A stretch of DNA of 64,000 bases from Taenia hydatigena. Taxonomy: Eukaryota > Platyhelminthes > Cestoda > Cyclophyllidea > Taeniidae. A model generated the notes under the pieces. It had not been told where the DNA came from, did not search any database, and worked only from the letters and a program-made list of their open reading frames with translations. The translations under genes and the position numbers were made by a program. The stretch lies in assembly GCA_036345935.2 (NCBI GenBank), contig JADWOT020001431.1, forward strand, positions 1 through 64,000. Reading direction: 5' to 3'. Of the stretch, positions 34,014-45,620 are shown piece by piece (position 1 is the first letter of the stretch; every line of letters starts with the position of its first letter).

Positions 34014-37000
34014 GGAGTGCACACTTGTTCACCCATAAAAAGTGATTAAGGCGCAGATATTTCCAGCGTTCTCTCTTACAAACTGAGGTGGCGCCCAACC
34101 AACTGTGCCTTATCTTTACAATTGTTGCTGAATTCTGAGCAAAAAGTATTCTAAAGAAAACAACTCGCCATTAACCAAAATAGACCACTTGCTGCTAGAG
34201 GAAAGGCTCGTCTCATTGCTTGCAATGAGATGACAAAGCATAAATATCACCTCGATTCGAAATAGCTCAAAGGAATTGGCTTCAAATAAAAAGCCTTAGG
34301 AAGGCTGTTTGGCGTAGCAACATCTGAAGGCGTAGGCAAACTTGCCCATAGAGGGGAGCAGGAACGCCTGCCTACGACAGATCCAGATGATCGTAAGCGC
34401 CTTCACCCGAAGGCAGTTGAACGAGGACAAAATGCTTAACGATTATTAAGGCCATGTCTATTATCAATCGTTAACCAAATAGAAAAAAGTGAAAGAGTGA
34501 GAACTTCAACCATGGTGCTTTGCAAAAGCAAGAAGGCACTATCGCCACTTCATAAGCCATTATTATCACCACATCATTTCGATCTACAATACGAGCCCCT
34601 ACCTACGATGAACGAGCCCCGCAATAGTCAGTCGATGCTTCGCCTTTACCGATGCAGTCTTCGAACCAACCATTCTTTTGCATTTCTCAGCCAATTGTCG
34701 ACGCCAATACCTGGTGCTAACCACAAAGAGCTTGAGCCAAATTATTAAATAAGAAGGATAAGAAGGGAAAGCATAATGTCCATGTACGTCACGTCACATT
34801 TCCAATGGGGAGGTAATTCAGCAATGATTCACTAACGCTTACGGCATTCAAGAAGTTTCTTCTAAACACTTTTCAGTAACATCAAATTTTATCGAGTGGA
34901 GAGATAATAGCCATCACCGATTCGCCGTGAACACCTGCGCCTACAGTCCAGCTTGCAAGCACAAATGCATACAGACCGTAGTCTGTTAGACAGGAAGTGA
35001 TGAGTGCTTCAAACCTACGAAGTGACAAGTGTGTGAGCAAATCGGTGATAAACACAATGAAGTGTTTATGTGCATTGCATTTGTGGCAATACATATCAAT
35101 CCTCACTATAAACTACGCACCCAGGCGGACAGGCATTTAAAAAACCACCTTACACGCGTACAAAAAGTGCAGGAATAAAATATTCATGAACTTCAAATCC
35201 TACTTTGCCCAATGCAATACGAGTGCTAGGCGAAAAACCAGCTTTTGCTCTAGTTTCAGAACCAGCTTAAACCCCATTCAGTCTCAGCCAGTAGGTATGA
35301 AAAGTCAGAGCGAGAATACCTGATTACCATGCCAGTAGTGGCTCATGTGACCCCAATTCCTAGCAAGTGATTGCAACGAATTTTGCTGGAAACCGCACAA
35401 TCCTTTTAGACCATCTCATGCATCATCGAGTTTCCCGTATATTGGTAGGAGCAGAAGTTCAAGTAATAACTTGGTGAATATTGTTGGGCTTAACTACTTA
35501 AACCCATTAGATATTAGACAAAGACGAAGAATAGTTTGCGTGCCGTGGACAGAACAGCGAACTGGAATTTCTGGTAACAGACTGTAAAGTAATCACGATG
35601 CAAGACCGGAAGCAACGCAACTCAAAATGTTCCGTCAAGGACTACGGCGTCCATACAATGAGTCGCGCAAGTCTGCTGCAGAGTATAATTGCCCGTTTTC
35701 AGCGACCAATATTTTGAAATATTGGCAGGTAAGAGTAACTTATGGAGGGGGTGGTCTTTTGGGAACCACGACGAATTTCGGAACACAGCATTAGCAATGG
35801 AAAATCGAGTCCCACAAATAAGTAGGAGTCCAATAATGAGCGCCTTTAACGCCTTTTGACAAGCTTGAAAAATTAAAAAGGCAAGTATTTAAGCAGAATC
35901 CCAATGACCAGTTAATAGCTAAACAAAGGTCTAGTTAAATTCGATTAATGTTTGTAATGGGAAAGGGAAGACTTGCAGTTTGGCAAAACAGGCGTCCCGG
36001 AATCCCTCCTTTCTGTCCTGCAAGACAACAATGATCGAATGAGCCACTTGTGCTCCAGGCCCCACCATCCCCAGAGGTCATTCTATCTTTCAACTCAGAT
36101 GCTTGGACTATTGATGGCACACTGACGAACCGTGTTACCAAATTCAAAGCCGCACGGAAAGGCACTGAGGAAGCAGAGGTGACAGCAGAACTCTTAGCGT
36201 TGCTGCCCCGATTTCAGGAGCATTAGGGGTCAACGGCGAATCGGTGGCAGCATTGACCCACCACTTATCTACGTAGTCATGGATCCACGCCACCTAAAAC
36301 AAAGTAAATTTGGTGGGCGAGAGTTATTAGTGGAATGACGATTTTGGTAAAAGAAGGGCACAATGGAAAAGACTAAGTCAAAGACGCGGTGGTTATTCGC
36401 CTTTATACTGGAGACGGTGCTTGCGCGAGCGCTAAGTATGGCATAAGGAGACAGCTATGTGAAGGAGATTGTTGGCGGTCCCAAGCTGACAGTTCTAATG
36501 GCGATACAGCAGCAAGACGCTCAAGGGGGTATGGACGTGCTGGTTTCGGCCACTAATTTTGCCTCATAGCAATCCTTACCTCTAAGGAAAGTAGGGATAA
36601 GGATGAAGCGGAGATTATTTGTTAATAGGGTACCGAGTTCGTGAATGAAAGTGACGGCATGGAAGATGAATAAACTCACCATAAGGCCCTGAAGAGTAGC
36701 CATATGCTCCAAAGCAAGGACAGTAACCGAAAACCAACCGAAACTAACGGCAGAATAAAGCAAAATTAAATCGGCATTTCTAAGCAAATATAACTACACG
36801 AACATTATGTTGAATTCGGAAAATAGACTGGCACAACATTCGTACTTGACTCCCTCACTGCATGCTAAGTAGGTGCGAGGTTTTCACTTTATTCCTCGTG
36901 GTAAAACCTGTGGCCAAATGAACGTCAAGATCACTTCTGATCGCTTACATAAGTGTGTTCACCACCAATTCACTTTTCTCGTAAATTCATATGGACAAAT

Positions 37001-39599
37001 TTTACCCCACATTGAGTACTCGGGGTGACTAAGAGGCTTGTGCCTCCCCCTCCTCCACAACGCACGAATGCAATACTTTCTGACGTGTATTTGACAATCT
37101 TTGCAGCCATCTCGACTTGGCGCAATGACACAGGAAATCGGTTTTTATTTAGAGACATCGATTCGACCTACCAAATCAATTCTGATGGCAATCAGTACTC
37201 CATTAATGTTCGTTTTTCCGACTCCGTCCCCAAAATAAGTGGGATATTAGGAAACAAATCAGAGACATTAGATGCCAATGGCAACGCTACTAGGATTCAA
37301 CAAAAATACATAGAACAAAATGAGATAAATCACAACAGATACCATTATGGTAGCGCTCCAAGAAATTAGAAATAAACCAACGAGGCATAAGATGGACGTT
37401 ACGGCTCTACATGTTTACCGGCTGGCTTGTTTTCAACGCATGCAGCATCCACCTATAAAGACGTCTGAATGGCTGAATCATACAGTACGCTACAGAAATC
37501 AACTCTCAAGATATGACTTCATTTACCCACAAAAATTGCTCACATAAAAGAAGTCCAATAATCCACCAAGAACGATCCTGTGCATATTTCACTGCCCCAA
37601 CCCCAACCGATATGCTTATAGTACTTCAAACCAGTGATTTATAATAAACCAATAAGGAAGACGTTCTAGAGTGAGTATGGGGCCCATTTGAAATAACCAT
37701 CACGCCAAATGTATGTAACGTTAGTAATTGAAGAGCGGGCAATTACTGCAGCTCCCACCCGAGATTCCACCGGGGACGCAATCTTTTAAGCGTTCGCCTT
37801 CGCCACATGTTCGTTGCCATGGTGCTGCAGTTCTCTGCTCCATAGGAGAGCTTAATGAATCACACGTTTCAAACTGAGCGACGAGCCTCACGATGAAAGG
37901 ATACGAGCTCTTTCAGCGCAACAATGGCTGTATAGCACAGAGGAGACATTTACCTTATCCTTTGCAACTGAGATTGAAAGCACCAATCCCTCTTAGGAGC
38001 AGAGAAAATATGCCCATACGCGGAAATCCTTCCGATTTGCAACCAACACAGCTACTTTTGTTACAGCACTTGGACAAGATTTACCCAGGGGAAAATCAAA
38101 ATCCTGCGTTGGACCATGAAGCGGAAGTAAAGTATCGACTTATGATTATGGCACTTTCGAACCCAAATTGTTTCGCATCTCCTCCCGCCTCTAAACTGAG
38201 ACGATGCTGGGCATTAATTCTTTACTCAGTGAAAATGAGCTACACCCACGGGTTCGACGCCTTCATAAGGGTAGAAATAATTCATCTATTCACTAAGGTC
38301 AGCATACGATCCTTCATTTTTACTCGCCATTGAAGTCAGCAAACTCTTTGTCCACTAGGGTAGGGAAAAGGAAGTGCCGCAAAGGCTCTAGCTGATAAGC
38401 GGATGCTCACGATAAACCGCTGGGATAACCAAAATTAAGTTTTGAGCTCAGCAATGCGCTAGAGGACAAAAGTCGAGGCAACGCTTTACAAATTGCGGTT
38501 GCTACATTATCTGCACATCGGCTCCTTGGCGCAATTGTTTGGGTTCATTTAACAACTACCATGGAACCTCAAACGTTGCCTAACTCGTCTAAAACAGTTC
38601 GCCTGCCCTCAAGTGACAAACCCATCGTTTTGGTATGCAAGTTCTTGCGCAAAAATAAAAAAAAAAAACTGGTAGGGAATGATGAAAAATCAGATCCTCA
38701 TCTTCCGCTACAATTTGAAGACAAAACCACTCGAAACAGCAGACGCCATCCCCTGTAAAAAGTGCTTCGAGTAAATGGGTGTAGTCTACACCAGACTTTA
38801 ATCAAGCAAGACAATGGAATTCGAGCAAATCACGGCATACATTACACACATGAAATCAGGAAGCCACAAAAATCGATAGCCGCACTTCCATGCTAGCATA
38901 AGGGTTTAGCTAGGAGCATATGTATGTATATGTTACATAATTTGAGAATTTTCACAGCAAATATTCACATACCCCGGCCCATTTGTGCAAACGGCAAGCC
39001 ACGCACAACAACCGCACCAAAACCCAGTATTTTGCACATGCCGCCAAAAGTATGAAAAGGATATTGAGTGCAGTAAAAGCAAAACACATTTCACAAGAAA
39101 TATTATTTGCTCTGAAATCGACAAAATTTGAGTTAAAATTAATTTTGTGTAAGTAAATGCAAGCTTTTAACAAGTGCAACTTTGAAAATTGTTAGAATGA
39201 GACTTTAAAGCGATGCTTCGTAGTTCTAATGGTTATTAGTAACACAGATAAGAATTTTTCTGCAACTTATGTCCTTACTTGCATGTTTTTTGTTTAGCTA
39301 CGTTAGGCAATGATAATATTTCTGTGTAATGCTTACGTTTCTTTAAACATACCTCTTGGACGAGAGGCAGGAACGCAGCTTGAATCCCTCGGCGCCGACG
39401 AAGGCCATCACACAATGCTTTATGATCAGCAGAAAATTTGCAGTTCTGTCAAAGACAATAAAAGTGTTTTGGAACCGTCGTCTTATATCAGGAATAGCCG
39501 AAGGAAAGGGAAGGAGAATGAATAAATCCGTAAGAATTTAACCTGTATAAATGATATTAGATAAAGACAGTGCGCGTCGCTAAGAGCATATTTCTTTCT
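34014..39599. other. no supported gene
   Basis: Plus-strand frames at 34497-34748, 37025-37369, 37893-38333 (146 codons, the longest in the window) and 38561-38758 have no recognised motif, no splice context and no second copy. Frames of this length are expected by chance in a few places in 64 kb. Confidence 0.35.
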
Positions 39600-41000
39600 G
39601 CCTTACTGCAGTCGTCGTTTTCTGTCGCTTGATATCGATCCCGCCTGGTGCTTCATCGCCAACACCCCAGCACCTACCTGTCTCAATCCCTTACGGTTTT
39701 GTGCACTGGCAATCTCACTTCCCATTGTCCCTGTTCAGAGATTTAATCCTCATTAATCCTAAGCATTTTAAGTTGTTCAACCACAAGTCATGACTATATG
39801 GTCTGCGTTTTCTACCTCTGTGGCTCGTTCACTTCTACATTTCTGCTTCCTGTTAATTCGTAGCATATTGTTCCATGTTACCAACTCATTTTCTTCCATA
39901 AACGGCTACTTTTATAACAACACTAACATACTTCTGCACGCTATCACATATGAGCCCAATCCTTTACCACTCCCTCACAATTTCTGTTAAAGTACCTACT
40001 TTAAAAAAAACAGTCTGATTGCCTACTCATCCAACTCAATATCTTCTTGCTTTTCATTGTTTCCAATTGTCTAGTGTCTGCTATTTCTAAATCTAGTCGT
40101 TCACACATCGACATCCCTTCCCTTCCTGTCTGGCTAGATTCCCACCCCTCGCCTTCATCTTCTACTTCTCCTCACACTAAAAACTGATCTTTCTACTTAT
40201 CAGCCCCGGCCCATTCTAAACCATCAGTTTGTATCACCCTGCGACCCGGTTTATTAACAACTTACTCCAGTCCCACTAACCGTAACCACATATTGGATGT
40301 TACCTCACAATCTGGCCATCCCCACGACTTCCATTGTCTGCAAGGCCACCTCCTCACGTTCCCAGCTCAAGCAGCCATACAGGCACGTAGTTCTCTCACT
40401 ATCTACTTTATTTCCACTTTCTGTCTACCCACACCCATTTTCATAACCGTTCTCATCACCTTCCCGTTCAGCACCTTCATTTGTGCACCTCAGTGAGACA
40501 TCAGGCTTCTAGCTGCCATCAACACAGAGGCTAACTCTTTACAAAGCAGTCCAAATTTCTCGCCAGATATTCAGTTTGCATCACTCAGCGGCCTGCTTCT
40601 CAACACATTTGCCTCAGCTCCTCTACGGTCATCCAGCCCAAACCAATCCACTCATATTAGATTTCAACGTTTCTGCCTCACCAACTGTTCCGCCACTCTA
40701 TTCCCACTTCTACCTATTTGTCTGTCTATCTAAGACATATCCCCCGAGTCCCTTACATCTCTGTTTAGCGTTCGCCTACTCACTTATGCGAATTGTACCG
40801 ACAGGAGATGGGCATAGCAAGCAGTTAAATGAATGCCGCCTCTCCTTCAGCGTGCCAATGCTCTAACGGCTCTGTGCATAGTGTCGCCATTGTCCAAAGG
40901 GAAATGCCTTTTTTATTTGCGCTAGCTGACCCATTTTGCAGTCCAACTCAACCAAAAACAGTGGCCTGCCTTGTCAGCCAAATTGTCTCCCCACCTTATA
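39600..41000 (+). repeat. pyrimidine-rich region, possible F1 copy
   Basis: The plus strand is strongly biased to C and T, as in the plus-orientation F1 copies. At about 39605 CTTACTGCAG opens a 60-codon frame in which AG|CAC is followed by HLPVSIPYGFVHWQSHFPLS, comparable to module B (HRAEPSYGAHFNLL). The rest reads as Pro/Ser/Thr-rich short frames. Too diverged for a firm assignment. Confidence 0.3.
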
Positions 41001-42439
41001 AGACAATATAAGAGACTGCCGCTCCTCCTCAGAGACCTCCGAAGTTGACCTAAGTGCAAGCAATGCAGTTTATGGTGTTTCAGGTGGAAGCGGTGGCGCG
41101 AAACCACTGCTATCAAGCCGGGCCTGCCTGCCTCTGTTAAAATGCAACGCGATCGGATAGAATGCGGTTATTTTTCACCAGAGCAGCTTTAAACACTATG
41201 CGTAAAGAAGCGCAAAAATCTAATGACGATCAGTTGGAAGTACATGACAGTGATAATCGAACAACGCACTAGTACGATTCTAGAATTACTCAGAATCCGC
41301 TGACTACTTTGTTAAAGTGACCGAGAAGTCTTCCTTTGAACCTAAAGAAAGCATAGCACATTCCACAAATGAACTCACTATCCACGGCCTAAGACCTATC
41401 TTTTACAAGTTGTAGCAGCGGAATTCGTGTATCATGCAGTCATGGGACTTACTGCCTTACTTTCCTTAATTAACCTGCTGACGGAACCAAAAACAATGTT
41501 TTTTTTTTCAGTAGGAGAGCTGAAGCACTCAACGTACAAAATCGCTATGCAACCTAAAAAGCATTCTGACAATGGATGCAAGTCATTAAGGATCACCACC
41601 TACCCTGCACACAAATATGCGAGTAAATTGAGGTGGATACCCGAAAAACCAACATGCAAGTCGAGCGGTTGTTTGGTCGCCTGATCGGTCTTGGTACATC
41701 ATTGAGCGCTTTAAATGTCAAGTGTGAGTTACCGGTCCGAGTGACCAATTTGGAATATCATGTGCAGCGAACCAGAAGGAAATGCACCCACAAGGGAGGA
41801 ATCGTATAAATACCTGCTCAATCCGACACTACCTTTACTGCCTAGTGAAGTAAATTAGAAAAAGCACCTCCAAGGCAAATAAAGACAATTGATGTGTGGG
41901 CGCAAAGAAGAATCCCAAAAAACTCCCATGTCATTCCTATAAATAAAATATCCACCGAAAAGACAGACAAGTAAGATTGATAAGAGAGTCAAAGGCATCA
42001 AATTAAATAGCAAAACCGTTTCATTGTCAGTTAATTAGGTTAATGAAACACGAAATAAATGCCATTAAAAATAATTCCACGATATACTATGTGCGTTGAA
42101 TGGGCGCAAAAGAGAAACAATTGACACAAGGCAAAAAAGCTTGCATAAATCGGAGAACTAACATGCAGTTTAGCCAGCACGTTCAAGATTAACAATGTGC
42201 AAGACAGCCACACGCCCACCCATCCACAAAGCCAGCCATAGGTGTTCAGTTTGCCTCACCTGCGAATACAAATAAGGCATCAACCACTCCCATTGCTACT
42301 GACACCGCCAACGCTACGCCAAGTCAATATGGGTGGCTTCGTTCCTAACCAGAGAGATAGTCGATGAAATGTAGTGGAAAGGACACAGCCCTGAGCCTCG
42401 CCTTCTGCCAGACTGGCCAGCGGAAGGTGTCCCACTTGG
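41001..42439. other. no supported gene
   Basis: Short frames at 40922-41116 (-) and 41427-41684 (+) without motif. 42230-42440 may be the 3' flank of F1 copy 4. Confidence 0.35.
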
Positions 42440-43560
42440 CTCACCCGAGAGCATCAGATGAGACTAGTAGGGGGATGATGGGGATTTACAAAGAGGGCGT
42501 CGGCAGGGGATGAGGCGGAAGGAGGAGGCAGGAAGAACTGATGCTAGGTTCTAAGGAGGTAATAACGAGAGAAGCGTTAGGCGGGCTACAAGGACGAGAA
42601 TTTCACGTGACAATAAAGAGGAAAAATAAAGATAAGGAAGTGCTGTGCAAGGAGTGCTCACTCCCCTCTCCCAGTTGAGTTGAATGCATAGTGCGACATA
42701 ATGCGAAACGCAATTCTTGAGAGCATATTAGGCGAAGTAGAAAAAAAAGGAGACACTTACAGCAGTTGCGCTGTAGTGGACATGAGAAAGGAGGCGTAGA
42801 CAGGAGAGCTTCTCTCCAATTATTTTGAAGACGTTATCGACCCACTTTTTATGTGTGTACCTTGATTCCTAATGTCTGTGAAAATGAAATAGGAGGTCTC
42901 AATTTACATTGCACAGAGCTATGCCGAGCTGATTAGGCGGGCCAAATTACAGTTAATGGTAAAGTATAAGGCGCCTTATCCAAGCATTTCATAATTTAGC
43001 ATAGTCTACCAATCTTATCTATTCTGACCCAATCCAACCTAGTCAGATCTAGTCAAGCCGAGGCTTGAGTACTGTGCTACAGAGCTTTCGCAGTGGGACA
43101 TGAACATTGGGTAATTTATTTTACTTTAGCTGGTTCCCAGATGCAACTGCATATTTGGAGACCTAGAGCACACTCGAGACATGAAAAGCAAGTTCGGCAC
43201 AGCAAGCGTAGTGCAGGATCGAATAATGATTAAAAGAAGCAGCGATTTTACCTTTGAAAATTGCTGTTAAGTTACCGAAGAAACTTTTGCTGCACCCTAG
43301 TTCTATGCTTAAAATTGTTATTTTTGCTATATTTTTCCATGCATCTCTTCAATAAGAGCAAGGTAACATGAAAGTTTGGCTAAAAGGGGCAAGAAATTGA
43401 ATAAAAGGTAAAAGTCGTTCTTTCCTATCTTCTTCTAGCCTCTCCTAGACTCACACGCCCACTCACTTAGTCATAAGTCTTAATAAAATGAAATAATTGG
43501 TTTGATGAAAAGTTTGGCTTTTTCTTAAATGGCATACTGGAAGAAACCAATCATAGCTTA
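42440..43560 (-). pseudogene. family F1, copy 4: 3' part only
   Basis: On the minus strand this matches copy 3 (25260-26560) through the Ser-rich exon remnant (about 42470-42620, several stops), the 117-base exon equivalent (42761-42875), the GGCGCCTTATAC block upstream (about 42965-42980), the CTAGTCAGATCTAGTC block (about 43040-43055) and the CTCACACGCCCACTCAC block (about 43450-43465). The plus-strand text at 43445-43550 parallels 26490-26590. Modules A and B are not recognisable. Confidence 0.45.
42761..42875 (-). pseudogene. F1 copy 4, frameshifted 117-base exon
   Basis: Acceptor TTCATTTTCACAG and donor CTGCT|GTAAGT are both intact and lie at the homologous positions, but the exon is 115 bases, two fewer than in copies 1 and 2. 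It starts DIRNQGTHIKSGSITSSK and then meets a stop. Confidence 0.45.
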
Positions 43561-43779
43561 TTCCATCTATATGTTTTACACTGGATGCCAGATGTGATAA
43601 AATTGAAATGACGTACAAGAATGAAGTAACACACTGATAGATCGAGAATATGAAGGAAGAAAAATCAAAAGCAGGTGTAGAAAAAGTAGAACATCTACAT
43701 GTTGCTATTTATAAGAAGGAACGATGGCTCTTTTAGAAACCTGAAACGTTCCTATTGCCTAAAATAATCTACTCCTTAC

Positions 43780-44060
43780 ATGAAAATGCACTTGTTTCAA
43801 TTTATTACACTTTATCCCATTTATACTGTTACTATTCATATCTGAACCACTTTAGCTCCGGTCTGAATGCACAAAACTTTCCCTAATTTTATGTTTTGCT
43901 TTACCACCACACTCCGTTTTCTTTGCTAATGTAGACAATTCATGATTTGATCGCACCTACAATGCAAGATTTTATAACGAGGAAGCCGCCAAATCTCACT
44001 TCAGAGCAATTCTTAACTGAAACAGACAAAAGGGCGCATCTCTAGACTTGTAGGCTCTCA
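43780..44060 (+). pseudogene. family F3, copy 2
   Basis: The plus strand reads SVFFANVDNS, a TGA, FDRTYNARFYNEEAAKSHF, a few residues and LN, stop, NRQ. This parallels the minus-strand copy at 19500-19860. A decayed exon of an unknown protein is the simplest reading. Confidence 0.4.
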
Positions 44061-44429
44061 GCTTTCCCTGACACAGCAGAGACCATGTTCGTCGGACATA
44101 CCTACCTTGTCCGATTATAGAACGAGAATTGTTGCTATCGCTTTCGGATGGAAACGAGCTGCCAATTCCTGATTCTGATCAAGATGGATAGAAACAACAG
44201 AAAATCTGTACCCTGACTAGTCCTGACCTCCTTGCCAAAATATAACCATCACGCTTCGATCACATCCATATTGTGAGATTACAAAATTAGAAATGTCGCT
44301 AGCAATTACGGAAGGTGGAAAGATGCTGGGATTCCTTTCCGGTTAATTTAAATAAGAAGAGGAAGAAATGAACGTTGCTCTATGTCCTTACTGAAGGCAT
44401 TTGCAGAGTAAAACATGCATCTGACTTTT

Positions 44430-45620
44430 AATTAGGATCAATTCTGGTCTCGAAGGTACCCAATTGTTTGGGGGTGCCTTTTCGTTCATCACTAATTTTT
44501 TTATGCATCAATCTAGGCGCTGTCATCAGCCAACCCTTATTTTTACAAGTTGATACGAGAAGTATCACAAGCAATCACTAAACGGAATAAGCTGCTGTTC
44601 TGTGATTCTGATCAATTTTGCTCGGTTTCTCAAAATAGACTTTTGAGGTATGAAAGGAGGAATATCATGGCTGCCAGAAATAGAAGAAACGGATGCATGC
44701 AAAACTAAACAACTGTTGATGAGAAACCAGGAAAATTGATCGCGACTATGTGCTTATACCTACAGTTTACGTATTAAAATCATTTTATCATAACGAAGTC
44801 ATTCTTAACTATCAAATGTCTTGCGGCTGCAATACACCTCAATGAAACAGAAGTAGCTTTACACTTGAGACCTAGTCTCAATTAATTAGAGATTGAAACG
44901 AACAAAACACGGTGCAGTAAACATCCGCGCTCTCTGGTTTTCTGTCAACACAGCCTCAGTACAACTGCATGGCACAAAGTGCCAATGTCTTGCAGGAGAC
45001 CGCAGATAGTTAATAGCTGCAGACGTATTAAGACCAGCGCCAGATCAAAGTGAGAAATGCATGAAGTGCAGTGCACTTGGGCTAATTTGCCATTGTTTCA
45101 CATGTGTAGTGCCTTATGCATGCATCACTCTTAAACCACCAGTCAAACTCAATATCATTCAGTAACGCAACTCTTTCGTAATTCGATCTTATCTTGTCCT
45201 GCCTCGAAGGCTTTTGTATACAGCCGTATAGCTGCTATATAACTAAAATCAACTTGTACTTTATACGTGATTAGATGTGTGAGCATTGTTATAACTGGCA
45301 TTAAGCTATTTTACTGCGCATCAAAAATTAAACCTTAGGGATTAAGGGCGAAGCCGAATTATCTAGTAAATGGCTTTCGTTAATCTATGCATATCAAGCA
45401 TAGTAAGGAATCATAAAATGTAATTTCTTCTTACCTGGATTTTGTGCAAAGTAATGCCAAAGGCAGAATCCTGGGCCCGGATCGTTCGTTAAAGGGCTCA
45501 TGCTTAACAAATTATGCTCCCGTCGGACACGAAATAATTTTCGATTTCGTAGAATCCACATCTGGCACAGTCATTACCACCAAGCAATCCCCGTTAATTT
45601 GGATGAGTCTCCACAAAACA
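44430..45620 (-). repeat. family K, copy 3
   Basis: The block at 44510-44620 matches 6610-6700 (GTCATCA, AAGTATCACAAGCAAT and AAGCTGCT shared in order). 45100-45190 matches 30830-30925. The minus-strand core at 45430-45540 reads TTTGTTAAGCATGAGCCC, then GGATTCTGCCTTTGGC and CAGGTAAGAA. It contains the clearest tRNA-like stretch of the family. Confidence 0.5.

Noticed and set aside
37893..38333. 146-codon plus-strand frame, longest in the window
   Set aside because: No motif, no splice context, no second copy; frames of this size are expected by chance a few times in 64 kb.
44430..45620. Hammerhead-ribozyme motif in family K, as known for some flatworm SINEs
   Set aside because: No CTGANGA core with a paired GAAA segment was found.
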